Below, in pieces: positions 23,862 to 34,929 of a stretch of 64,000 bases of DNA (positions are counted from its first letter, which is position 1; each line of letters opens with the position of its first letter). A model generated the notes under the pieces. That model saw only the letters and a program-made list of their open reading frames with translations. It was not told the origin of the DNA and ran no database searches. Where the stretch lies: positions 125,766,597 to 125,830,596 of the forward strand of contig CM061921.1 in NCBI GenBank assembly GCA_031002005.1, written 5' to 3'. Made by a program: the position numbers and the translations under genes. The stretch comes from Vandiemenella viatica (Eukaryota; Arthropoda; Insecta; Orthoptera; Morabidae).

Positions 23862-23965
23862 TTATGTTCTGTGGTTCTCCAACATCACTGCAGGTGAATG
23901 CTGAGATAATTTACATAATAAAGCCATTGTCAGTTCCTTTGTGTCTAGTGACCTCACCATTGACA
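23862..23965 (+). mobile_element. SINE body fragment
   Basis: The words TTCTGTGGTTCTCC, ATCACTGCAGGTGAATGCTG and TGACCTC occur in the same order as in the SINE at 61583-61831 (CATGGTTTCCC, ATCACTCCAGGTGAATGCC, TGATCTCG). The tRNA head and the tail are missing. Confidence 0.45.
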
Positions 23966-24137
23966 AATCTTGGGTATCCAAGCCAAAATGTTAAATACAT
24001 TACCTTCAATAGTAGTTACATTTTTAGTATTCCATGTTATTCTTTTAAAAAGCAGTGGTAATAATTTTTATCCACAAAGAAATCTTCATGGTTGTACCAT
24101 CATGTAGTCTTGTAAAATCGTAATATTTTAAATTGTC

Positions 24138-24284
24138 TTCTTCAGGTGCTGACCCATCTGTACTGCTCAAAGTTGTTGTATGCCAAGAGCTAACAGTCTG
24201 TTGACCAATACAGATGTGTTTCCTGAATAGCTGTTGGTTGGTCCCAATACAGATGGGATTGTACCTGAAGAAGACAGCTATACA
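24138..24284. repeat. Inverted repeat with Penelope-end-like arms
   Basis: The arms share GTCTTCTTCAGGT and CCCATCTGTA, with about five mismatches between them in 28 bp and a loop of about 90 bp. The outward sequence CCTGAAGAAGAC on both sides resembles the hammerhead-bearing ends of Penelope-like elements. No coding lies between the arms. Confidence 0.55.
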
Positions 24285-24820
24285 TTGAAATATTGAGTTT
24301 TTCAAACATAATATGGCAGTACACCCATACAGATTTCATCTCAACCATATGCTGGGAAAGTCTCTGTTATTATGGTACCTGCAAAAGTTTTAGATTTTTC
24401 TGCTTCTTTACTTTACAAGATGATAGAAAATTTAGGGCTGTGTCACTAAGTAATATTAATTTTCATCTGGCAAACTTAAAGTGCTTTGAAAATACAGTTT
24501 TCCATTTCTTGTGATGCAAAGACAAAAAAAAAAAATCAAGCGAGAATAGAGCCATAGAGAAGTTAATGACCTCTTCCTAGTGTTAATAGGAGAGGTATAT
24601 ATCTCTGAATGATGAAGAAATTGAACAATAAACATTTTTTTGTTTTTTATAAATAATGCCACTGTGAAAAAGACTGAACCATACTTTCAAAGTGTCTAGT
24701 ATACATCTTTTATATACACTTGTATATAAAGTTACCAAGAGTGTTTCATTAACAATATAATTCAGAAATTAAATAAACACCACTGAGAGAAGAACATATA
24801 TTACGAACACACAAATAAAC

Positions 24821-24854
24821 TCACTATTTCGGTTATTAAACCTTATTCATGATG
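24821..24854 (-). ncRNA. Degenerate hammerhead-like ribozyme motif
   Basis: Minus strand reads ATCATGA, then a stem GGTT-TAAT-AACC, then GAAA. This matches the hammerhead core order CTGATGA, stem II, GAAA with two changes in the first box. Penelope-like elements are known to carry minimal hammerheads, and copy B has the same layout at 29285-29321. Helices I and III were not resolved, so cleavage is not implied. Confidence 0.35.
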
Positions 24855-25138
24855 GAGAAAATGAGTCATGAGGCTTGGGAGTTGTGCACATGCCTAGGGT
24901 TGCTACATGACTAGGTGGATTATCAATATGGTGGTGGGACTGAGATATTGTATATACATATGTAAATCGGAGATGGTGGTACAACTAATACTAGAAATTT
25001 AAAAAGGGGGGGGGGGGGAATAAAGTAAATAAATATGGACACATAAATTTTGAAAAATAAAATAAGGTTATTAGTTAAATGACAATAATGCTACTACTAA
25101 TCCTACTAATAATGAGTGATGCGTCAAGGAAAGGAATT

Positions 25139-25620
25139 TTATCTGTGGTTGAGGCTGGGTGGGTGTCTGGTATCTAGGATATTTTGGTAAGTAAGTTCCC
25201 ATCTGCGAATTTCTGGGGAGGCGGTAGTTTTGGGGAAAATTCTGAGTGCTCTCACAGTGAAACAGTCACTGAAGTTGTTGGAGTTGTGGTAGTTAGCATG
25301 TTCTGGTATGGGAAGATATAAATTGTGGGTGTGAACTATTTGTCTGTGGCCATTGATTCTGGTCGAGAGTTGTTGTGTAGTCAGGCGTATATAAGAACTC
25401 ATGCAATGGCAACAAGTTAGCTGGTATGTGATGTGCGTAGTGGAGCATGTCCAGTAATGGGAAAGGTTTCCCCTGTGACAGGGATGGAAAATGTAGTAGT
25501 GGGAGGATGCATGTTGCAGGTTTTGCAGTGGGGTCTATTACAGGGATAAGATCCATAAGGTGTTTTTGGTGAGTGATTAGTCATTTTCCCTTTCCTTGCA
25601 ATTATATTGCCTAAAGCAGT
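25139..25620 (-). pseudogene. Penelope-like GIY-YIG endonuclease domain (frameshifted)
   Basis: The order on the minus strand is TNHSPKTPYGSYPCNRPHC with a C-x4-C-x2-C pattern (PCNRPHCKTC), then the YIG-adjacent block TTQQLSTRINGHR (25293-25402), HNLYLPIPEHANYHNSNNF and FTVRALRIFPKTTASPEIRR, ending WELTYQNILDTRHPPSLN. These are the linker and GIY-YIG endonuclease of Penelope-like retroelements, which nick target DNA before priming. The YIG tyrosine region has a frameshift (IRL in place of IGL), and frames change at about 25400. Copy B has the same C-terminus. Confidence 0.85.
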
Positions 25621-25640
25621 TTCCTTGTTCCTTAGTTTAA

Positions 25641-26357
25641 ATTAAATAAACAATTATATAAGATACATATCTACTGTGATCTGTTCTTTTCCATTTGATT
25701 CTGTTTTAAAATTGTCTTTTCCTATGAAGAATGGAAAATTATGCATTTTATACAACTTTTAAATCTGTATGTGTATTTATATTAGGCTGCCATATTAGTT
25801 TCTTTGATTTTGGCAACTTATAACTGACTCAAATAGTACAGCATTTCTCAATCTTTCTCCTACCCAGAACCAAAAAATTTCAAAAATAATTCCATGGACT
25901 ACTAAATTGTATGGTCCTAATTTTTACCTGTATATATATTATTAACATTTGGGTCATATTGTATTGTGTCATCATAACGTAGTAAATCTAAAAGCATGTA
26001 GTATTGAATTACTACAGAAACATAGTTGGAAGTGAACTATTGAATTAAATAATATACTGAATAGACACATAATATTTATTAACCAGATTAGTAATAATGT
26101 TATGCCCATAGACCATCTTCCCGTCTGCCCTATCTTCATGGATCACATGTTGAGAGTCACTGAATGAGAACAGTTTTTCTTAAATAGAGAATTTAATTGC
26201 GTCATATAACTAGTGGTATATGTGCTCTAGCAGCACTGATTATGATAAGCTTTCTCACACTAACTGTGTTGAGATGATTTTTATATATTATGATAGGTTA
26301 TAAGTTGCAGTTTAGAGATTTCTACCACTGTAGGTTTTACCAGTACTGTATTAGAAT
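25641..26357. other. AT-rich non-coding DNA
   Basis: No gene or transposon recognised. Confidence 0.4.
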
Positions 26358-26475
26358 AAAATCACTCCAGGTGAAAGGCTATGGCCAAATTCCTTGCCCA
26401 CACATCCTTCCCCACCTCTAATGACCTTGATGTTGATGAGGTGTAAAGCCATAAGCAAATTAATTTTTTTTAAAA
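26358..26475 (+). mobile_element. 5'-truncated SINE, 3' body only
   Basis: AATCACTCCAGGTGAA, CAAATTCCTTGCCCA, CACCTCTAATGACCTTGATG and GTAAAGCCATAAGCAA follow the order of the SINE at 61583-61831, which has equivalent words. The tRNA head is absent. Confidence 0.7.
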
Positions 26476-27540
26476 TGCATTTAACTTTTTAATAATGTTA
26501 TCATTTTTGGAACAAGGTTTTATGAAAACACTAAGAATTTATTATTATTGTTATTACTTTGCAATTCACTAAAAGTGTGTGGCCAAGGGTGCATTGCACC
26601 AACTCAAAAGGGTAATGGTTTGGAAGGGATATACAGGATATGGCAGGAGGCGCCCATGGGCTATTGTGAGGAAACTATCCCAGTTTACTAAACTTGTCCC
26701 AGTATTATTCCTGTGATTATTGTCCAAAAATTTGCATTGATCATGTACCATAGCAAATTTTGTAAAACTCTGATCTATAGCTACTGAGATTTTTATGCTT
26801 TGTTTGTTTGATGACTGCTACTTGATCTCTGCAAACAAAATTAAGGCCTAAATGAGGTTTCTGTGAGGTATGTCAGCATCCAATCCCTAAACTCATTGGA
26901 GGCTATAAACATGTTATAAATGCATTGCCTCTTCAGCTATCTTTCTTGTGAATTACAAGACCAGCATTGTAATAGTTATGTGACATCATTATGGATATAT
27001 CATCTCATTTCATCTTTCTTTCCTATGCATTTGTAAGCTAGGGACAATCTGTGTTATCTCCTGTGCAGAGGCTGGCAGTCTGCTGATACACATGATCACC
27101 TGATACATTCTTTAAAATTAAAATTTGGTAATATATCCATGAAGAATTCTGTAAAATTTCAGTAGTTGTCATACAGACCTGATGAATAGGGACTTATCCA
27201 GTAATTTAAGTGGTTTGTGTTCTCAAAGATTTAAATAGTCATTTCAACAACCCCTTCTCATTTGTAGCTATGAACTTATGTATACACCTTTCCCTCTCGC
27301 ACCCTTTTATCATCAAATCTCTCATTATTATCTAATTCCATTTCTTTTTTGTTCACACACCATTTATGCCATACCCTTTCAGTCACAGAATAAAACCATT
27401 ACATCCAGTTTAATTTTACTTGACAGTATCATTATTCTTGATAAAAAGATTATTTTTAAAATTTTGTTCCTTTCTTAAATAAGTTATCAGAGGAATACCA
27501 TCACTGATCACCTACAATGTGGCTCCATACTCCTTCTTCA
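26476..27540. other. AT-rich non-coding DNA
   Basis: No gene or repeat is recognised. Confidence 0.4.
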
Positions 27541-27553
27541 ACCTCCTTCTCAT

Positions 27554-27857
27554 AAGAATAATAATAATTCCATGTGTTCGTAATGACCTGGTGACAGAGT
27601 TTCAATTGGCTGCTTGCTGCCCCTGTCGTAGCTGCCTTAACCTAGCCCAACAATCTTGCCGGCTACAGGGAACCTACAGTTTAACGTGGAATCCAAACCA
27701 TGGAAGCGTTCTGGTGCACTTGACATTACACAGCAAGCAGTGCCAGAGGTGAGGGCTGGGTTAAGAGCCTATGAAAATACCCACTGAGACAGGGATTCGA
27801 ACCGAGGACCTTTCGATCTCCAGTCTGACGCCTTAACCACTGAGCCACCAGACCGCT
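27554..27857 (-). mobile_element. tRNA-derived SINE with 13-bp target duplication
   Basis: On the minus strand it starts AGCGGTCTGGTGGCTCAGTG (A box) and has the B box GGTTCGAATCCC about 45 bp later. The 3' end is an ATT-type tail. Perfect 13-bp repeats ACCTCCTTCTCAT flank it (27541-27553, 27858-27870). The body shares CCTACAGTTTAACGTGGAA with the SINE at 49.3 kb. Confidence 0.94.
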
Positions 27858-29179
27858 ACCTCCTTCTCATCATCTTCAGCAAAAAGTATTAGTCTTTATA
27901 AGACTGTTCCATCTTCAAGATTTAAAAATGTTGTCCCAATTTTTGACATTTTTATGCTAGTGTAATGTTTTTGGCATTCTGTTATTACTCATTCTTTTTT
28001 TAGCTGATCTATTCTAATGAATACTAAAACTGATCTTAGTAACTTTGTTTCAGCCATATGAATTTTTTTGGCTTTTCTGTTTCATCAAGGTCCAGTATTT
28101 TGCTCCATAACGAATATGATGGTCACCATAATTTTGTAAAATTTTGTAATGTATTAAACAGTTTTAGTTTCTTGTATATCACTTTTATTGAAGTTTATAA
28201 CTTTAAAATTGATATCCTTAACATTATTTAAGGTTTTTAATGCAGCCAAAATGTTTAAACTCTGTAACCAGCTGAAAAGGTGTGTCTCCTACTATAATCT
28301 TCGTTCTTATAAAATGTTTTCCTGTTAATGTTTGTATTTTGGTTATGTCTACTGATATTTTGAAGTTGTAATATTTTTCTACGAGGTGTACTTCATGAAT
28401 TTATATGATCCTTTGTGTCAGTATTACTATTAGTTGATCATCTGCAAATAATACATTCCATGTTGGTTAATTTTTATTATATTTTCGTAATAACCTTCCT
28501 TTCTATTTGCAAATGGCTTTTTCTATGTAAAAGTTAAATACTATTGATGATAATGGATACCTTTGTTTTAATTAATTCTTATTTTCCAGCTCTTATTTTC
28601 ATTTGTTTCTATTTTGGTGTTTGTTTTCCGTATAAAACTTTATGGTGATTAGACGGTGTTTCTGAAACTCTTTTCCTTCTATAATTTCCCATAGTTTATT
28701 TGCATTAACTTTGCCAAAGATTTTCATCTATTTTTATGTATTTCAGTGAGATGTGTCATATTGAAAATACAATCTACATATGTTCTATTCCTAAAATCTC
28801 ACTGTTATTTGCTATCATATAGTCTGAAATAGTGTTAAGTCATATAGAATTTTAGTATATAGTTTATATCCTAATTTAAGCAGACCCATACCTGGGTAGT
28901 TCTTACAAATATTTTTTGTGACTAAAATTTTGCAATACTCTTCTATGAAGCCTGTTGTCCAACATATATTTACTAAATTTAAAATTCATTTGAGTAAATT
29001 GTCTGATAAGTATTTTATTAATTCCATATTTATATTAACTGTTCCTGTTGAGTTCTTAAACTCTTACAAGGGTTGCAGTAGATCCTCCATTATTATGAAA
29101 CATACATGGGGGTAACATTCTATTATGGCTGTGCTAATCTGTATATAACCCATCCTCAGTTCTTTCCTAGCCTTCTATT

Positions 29180-29819
29180 TGGCACTGAAAATAATATAGG
29201 ACAGGAAAAAATAACCCATCACTTACCACACATGAAGTCAGAAGGGCAAGATGAACATTTACAGAACACAAAAAACACAAACAACTACACAATATTTCTG
29301 TTAATAACCTTAGTCATGTAGGAGGCAAGACATATTACAGGGGGACAGATGTAAACACATTCTGACTCACCACATGAATGAAACAAAGATAAAGCACATG
29401 GGAGGGTGGTGTTTGATATGGTGGTGGGTGGAGAAAGCTGACATGAAATTTTTTAAAAATAAGTATATAAAATTTTGGCCTGTTACAGTAGTATCAAATA
29501 TATATATATATATATAAAAAATTTGTAGATATATTGAAAAATAAATGAGGAAACTGACGGTAAAATTACAATATATTAAGTGACAGGTTTAGCATGGGTT
29601 AAGGCCAGGGATCTGTTTGGTGTCTAAGATATGTTGACAGGCAACTTACCATCTAAAGAATTCCGAAAAGGTGATAGTGTTTAGAAAAACTGTTATTAAC
29701 TGAAATATTGTATAGTTGTTTGCATTTTTTATGTTCCTTATGTATTGATCTCGCCCTTTTTTCTTAATCTGTGTAAGTGATGGGTTATTATTCCCTATCC
29801 TATCTTATTTTCAGTGTCT
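29180..29819 (-). mobile_element. Penelope-like element, copy B, between inverted repeats
   Basis: Minus-strand FPKT, WQVACQHILDTKQIPGLNP-like sequence at 29600-29690 parallels FPKTTASPEIRRWELTYQNI and LDTRHPPSLN of copy A, so this is the very end of the GIY-YIG domain plus 3' region. The fragment lies between inverted arms of about 46 bp at 29180-29225 and 29774-29819 (landmarks CACTGAAAATAA and AACCCATCACTTAC). Penelope-like elements often carry terminal repeats in direct or inverted order. A (TA)n run is at about 29500. No catalytic part remains. Confidence 0.65.
29285..29321 (-). ncRNA. Degenerate hammerhead-like motif, copy B
   Basis: Minus strand reads ACATGACTAAGG, TTATTAAC and AGAAATATTG, paralleling the copy A motif (ATCATGAATAAGG, TTTAATAACC, GAAATAGTG). 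Stem II is weakened. It supports the copy A call by position rather than by itself. Confidence 0.3.
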
Positions 29820-31110
29820 AACAGTAATTTCTTTGTTTCCATTATCAACATCTAGTCTTCTGTCTGTATCACATTCTTTTTCAATTTTATCAAGAAATCT
29901 CAGTATTCTGAATGGCTTTTTCTGGTTTCAATGAAAATCTGCTTTAATTTCATTGATGTACTATTTTTGATTTGACAATTTAATTTTCTTACTTCAGTTT
30001 GAACTGCTGCATGACTTCTATTTTATTTTCATCTGTTTTATAATTTAAGTGTCTTAGAAAAGATTCTTTCTTATCTTGGATGCATTTTGCTATGTCATCC
30101 GTCCATATTCTTAGTTTATTCTTGCTAGGTTACTTCCCGTATTTTCTTGAAGCTTTGCAGGCAATAATATGTTTACAATATTTTTCCATTCAACATATAT
30201 ATTGTTACTTATTTCTAACCCTCTAGTAATATAGTGTATTTTTCTTTGGAAGAGAATTTTAGTATTTCCTTCCTTATTTATTTTGAATATTTCTATGAAA
30301 GGTTGGTGCCTAGTTTAATATAATTGGTTTCATTTATTTGCTATATTAATGTTATTCATTAAAACAGAATAATCTGGTTTAATATCTGTGCCACTGCATA
30401 CTCCAGTATCCAGGACATGAGGATTTATTTCTTTATCTACTAAAATGCACATTGGACATCACAGGAACAAAATGGAACTGATCTACAGTATAAATACAAT
30501 TAAAAATCTAATTGATTAAAGATTTTGTTCCCCACTGTGGTGATGTATGGTTGTGTATATTTTATGTTTAAAGAAACTGACAGTAATTTTAAAAATAAAA
30601 TAAATGTTGTAAAAGTCTATGCAGTATAGCCCAGTGAAATTCAGTTTCGTCTCTCCATTTTTAACAGCTCCTTTTTAAGTTCGTGCATTAAAGTCTATAA
30701 AATTCTGTACCTTCTTGGTACCAACCTTATTCTAGAGGATAGATTCTTGATATTGTTATAAGATCTCTTTTATATTTGTATCTCTGCATAATTCTTTCAT
30801 ATACTATTATAGCTGTTATTTTTGTTTATCGACTCTTTCCATGTCATCATTGTGACTTCTTGATGTGCTCTTTTACTTTAATAAAACATATAATATTTCT
30901 GTAACTCTTCAGATCCTTTTAGTATCTTCTTTTCCTCCATGATACTGCTATGTCAGTACGTTATCATTGTAGTTATTTTCATAAATTTAAATCTTTAGTT
31001 GCTAGTCCCCTGACATTCCAAATTCCTGTCTGTAATGTGTTTATAATCACAAATCATTTAACCTTGAATTGTAATTTAATTGATTTGTATTTTGATTGAT
31101 TTGTAATTGT

Positions 31111-32179
31111 ATCAACCTAGTTCTTTTATTACTTTGAAAATCCTGAGTACACAAAAAAATCTACAATTAGAGTTTACTAGCCTCTTGCTGAGGTAATTGA
31201 TTTGTTAAGCCGCCACCTCGAGGCCTCTCATTATGGCTGATTTTTTGTCAAGAGTTTATCCACTAGCTGGAATGCCCCAATTTTAAATATATAGGGACAT
31301 TTTGTCCTCTCCTATTAGTTACATTCATAATAGCACGTATTGCCTAGGGGGTCATGCTTGTTGCAGCTTTATGGACATCAGAGTAGTGTTTGCTGATACA
31401 GCAGCTAAGGGAAATGCAAAGTTATTTTTCAAGGTATTGATGTCCTGATGCACGCTTAAGGCTGTAGTTGTATTTGGCAATCTTTGTCCCCTTCCTTCCA
31501 TTGAAATTCCAGTCGCATTCAAAGATTACAGCAAACACCGGCTATAAGCACAACCATCATAAAACTCAAAATCTTTCCTAATTGCAGATATCACAAGTGC
31601 AGCTAAAATAAATACTCCAGTTTTTTCTGCTGAACTTATTGTAAAATATTTCTTTTATAGTATTAATAATTGGTCCATTACCAATGGCTTGTCCTTTGAT
31701 AAAACTCAGTGTAAGTAGTACAGTCTGCCACACTGATTAACACGAGACATACATAGAAAATTTTCAGGCCAGTCTATTCAAGAGATGCAGACTGTGAAAT
31801 TTCCAGGTTTTCACACTGATCAAAATTCAAGGGCACATGGCTCTTCCTTACTAAAGTAACTAAGCACAGCCATATTTGTAATTCACACTTTCGGCAGTAG
31901 GTGGGTGATCTCATTGAGATCATCTTAGTATTAAGTGACTAAGTGACTTCATCATTTTGTTTCTTCTTCTTTTTTACTCCTAACTGTCATATGAAATAAT
32001 CTTCTTGGGCATTTTAACTAACAGAGATAAAATATTCAGAGCTTAAAAGCAAGTAATAAGAATTGTTTGTGAGTTTATTAATAGAACATCCTGCAGAAAG
32101 TGGTTCAAGAAATTAGGAACATTGATGCAGTGTACACATACATTAATGTCCTTTGTGGTCACCAATTATGTTCGGTTTG
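31111..32179. other. Non-coding DNA of unknown origin
   Basis: No gene recognised. It could contain more of LINE copy D, but no motif supports that. Confidence 0.35.
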
Positions 32180-32380
32180 AAACAAGTAAAATACACAATC
32201 ATAGCATTAGAAGTAAAAATAATCATTTTAAGAATTAAACCATGGTTTTTACTTAAAATAGTCAGATATTCAGGGGTACATATCTTCAACTACCTCCTAT
32301 AACATTTTAAATTTCTGGCAGGGGTATTGAATTCAGGAGAAATTAAAAGAATTTTTACTTGTAATGTACCACTGGTTGTG
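32180..32380 (+). pseudogene. LINE ORF2 C-terminal scrap
   Basis: TAAAATACACAATCATAGCA, CTAGAAGT-like and TATTCAGGGGTACATATCTT match the better fragment at 62130-62400 (TAAAATACACAATTATGGCA, TATTCAGGGATACATATCTT). The encoded block is 'VRYSG-HIFN', the conserved end of a LINE ORF2. Confidence 0.65.
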
Positions 32381-33235
32381 ATGTTAATTACAAATTTTAA
32401 CCAAATGTTAATATATGAACAGTTATAATTGTCATGATTGCTTTTGATTTATGACCTTAATTTGGAAGTTGGGTGTCACATTAATAATTCCAGAAACTGA
32501 AAGAAAATGTCCACCAATGCAAAATATCATCAATTCAGCAAAATTACAATGATAGGAAAACCTTGATCATTTTGTTAAATCAACAAAAAGGCTACTGAAA
32601 TTAATACACCATCCTATATGGTTTATTGATATAAAAGTAAATAGAGTCATTTCATTTGTGTAACATGATAGTTATAAAAGCAAAATATCAAAAAGATATT
32701 AAACATTAATAAACAAGATAGTTGTAGCCAGATATGTACAATTGGTTCAACCTAGTAAATTTTTACAGAGTATGAAAAATTACATATAATAATGCTAGTC
32801 ATCAGAGCATTATAGGGTGTTAATACTAATTCTGTAGTGGACTGATGATTATTTAATGTTGTTACCATTCAAAATTTCTGCTGATTGTGCTGCATAGAAG
32901 AGAACCAATAGATCATATAGGCAGCAACCTCATTACAAGACAGCATTTTTTTTCCTTCCATTATTAGTTTGGTACTGGTATTTAGCGGCACCACTTCAGT
33001 ATAACTCATTGGCTTGCAGTATGATAACAGCATGACACTGCGGAAAATACTAAGTCCTATTCCTGAGGCTACAGACTCTGTTACTAGACAAATAGTAGTT
33101 AAACTCATCTTTACATCAGCTCCAAACAGTTTTCCATCTTCATTACATTGAATCAGAACTTCTCAAATCAGAATCAAACACTTCATGAAAGAATCACCTC
33201 TGACTCAGTGTCAGACAGCCTATCAAAAACAGAAC
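32381..33235. other. AT-rich non-coding DNA
   Basis: No gene or transposon end recognised. Confidence 0.4.
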
Positions 33236-33239
33236 TATT

Positions 33240-34920
33240 GTCAGAATGATGCATTGCTTTGACACTTCAAAAAGGGCAAAGTGGAAAGATTTTGAATCAA
33301 AGCTAAACCAGGAAGCAACGAGCCTGGAAGCGATGACAAAGAGATATGATGAATTTTTCGAGCTTGTGAAAAGAATTTTGTTGAAATAGATTCCACACAG
33401 ATGCAGAGCACAATTTTTATCAGGACTCACTCAAAACTCCAAAGAATTGGTAAGAATTTATCGAGAGAAGTTCAAGAAAAATCGCTTTGCAGAAGACATT
33501 ATACAGGCAAGTGAAGCCTTAATGGTATCACTTAGCGAGTGAATGAAAGAAAAATAGATGAAATTGTTAAATGATTTGGGCTTGAAACATAATAGTAGAA
33601 GGGATGGAAAAACATAAAGAATCTCAGTAATGATCTATGTCTATCTCAATCTGATTTTAAAGACATCACACTAGACCAAATTGCTCGTCATCTCTTAAAG
33701 AATAGTCAAGCACAAAATAAAATTAAAAAAGCAACAGTAGTAAGAGAAAGAGAAGAAGAAAATCTAGTAGAAGAATTGAATTTAACAATTTCAGAAATGG
33801 AAGAAGCAATTAATCAGTTGAAGGAAAAGAAAGCAGTGGACCTGGATGACATTCGAGCAAAACAAATCAAACTATTTGGCCCAGAAACCAAGAAATGGGT
33901 GCTGAAAATGTTCAATATATGCCTACAAAATTCATAAATTGCCGTATTATGGAGGAAGGTGCATGTATGGCCTCTGCTCAAGGAACCCACCAAACAAAAA
34001 CATTTTCATCCAGTATCTCTCCTGTGCCACATATATAAAACATTTGAGTGAATGATTGATGATAGAGTAGTAGGAAAAATAAACAAGATGATAATACCAT
34101 AACAAGCTGGATTCAGACCAGGAAAATCATGCTGCAGGAAAATTCTAAACCTTACTCAACATGTAGAAGATGGTTTCGAGAAAGGACTTGTGACAGGGGC
34201 TGTTTTCAACAACCTAATTGCAGTGTTTGATATGGTAAAGCACAAGAAATTATTCTGTAAGCTATATAATCTAACTGAACACTTTAGACTTACTAGATTG
34301 ATACAGCGAAACCTCCAGATCAGAAGCTACTATGTCAGCCTGCTGCAGAAAAAGAGTTGATGGAACAGTGAAAAAATTGCCTGCCCCAAGGAAATTACTG
34401 TCCCACCGATTGTACAACATTTGTACTAATGAAATACCATGCTAACAAGATATTATTTATCTATGTGGATGGTACTGTTATTACAAGGAACCTTTGAAGA
34501 TGTAGAAGCAAAACTTATGTTTGCCCTAGAGAACCTTACAATGTCTTTACGCAGAATAGCCTCAAACAGAACCCTAACAAGACCCAAGTCTGTAGTTTCT
34601 ACTTATGTAACAGAGAAGCCAAGAGAATACTTAACATCAGATTGGGTAAAGTGCTTTTGGAACATATACCTAACCCTAAATTTTTGGGATTTAAAATGGA
34701 CCATACTCTCACCTTCAAAGAGAATTGCCATCAATTAAAAGGAAAAGTGAGTTCAAGAAACTGCCTACTGAAATAACTGACAGGCACATCATGGTGAACT
34801 CAGCCTGAAGTATTGAGAACTATGGCCATCGCTTTATGCTTTGCAGCAGGGGAATATGCATCACTAGTGTGGGGCATATCAGCTCTTTCAAGGCAAGTAG
34901 ATATTGCTCTAAATGAGATA
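33240..34920 (+). pseudogene. LINE reverse transcriptase, broken
   Basis: The linker reads HCFDTSKRAKWKDFESKLNQ and RYDEFFELVKRIL, then QFLSGLTQNSKELV, then the RT region EELNLTISEMEEAINQLKEK, FGPETKKWVLKMFNICLQ, QAGFRPGKSCCRKILNLTQH, VEDGFEKGLVTGAVF and DMVKHKKLFCKLYNLTEH. The catalytic aspartate of the usual 'VDLTAAYDT' block appears as NNLIAVFDM, so one acidic site has drifted. Several stops interrupt. Later pieces at 34439-34738 and the AAGEYASLVWGISALSRQVD block near 34840-34905 complete the thumb region. Confidence 0.85.
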
Positions 34921-34929
34921 TAAGTACAG

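Larger units (their letters stand above)
24780..25640 (-). mobile_element. Penelope-like element, copy A (5'-truncated)
   Basis: A minus-strand fragment keeps the C-terminal GIY-YIG endonuclease region and the 3' untranslated part. The reverse transcriptase is missing, as is usual for 5'-truncated copies. The 3' part aligns with that of copy B at 29.2-29.7 kb. A G13 run lies at 25006-25018. Confidence 0.85.
27880..31110 (-). mobile_element. Decayed LINE, copy D, interrupted by a Penelope-like element
   Basis: Minus-strand frames, all broken, follow the LINE order. Near 30.0-30.3 kb lies an endonuclease-RT linker (VEWKNIVNILLPAKLQE, IAKCIQDKKESFLRHLNYKT). Near 28.0-28.1 kb lies the YGSE-W-type block (IRYGAKYWTLMKQKSQ). 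The RT catalytic core is too eroded to read. A SINE abuts the 3' side and Penelope copy B splits it at about 29.18-29.82 kb. The right limit is uncertain, and the clade is not assigned. Confidence 0.6.
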
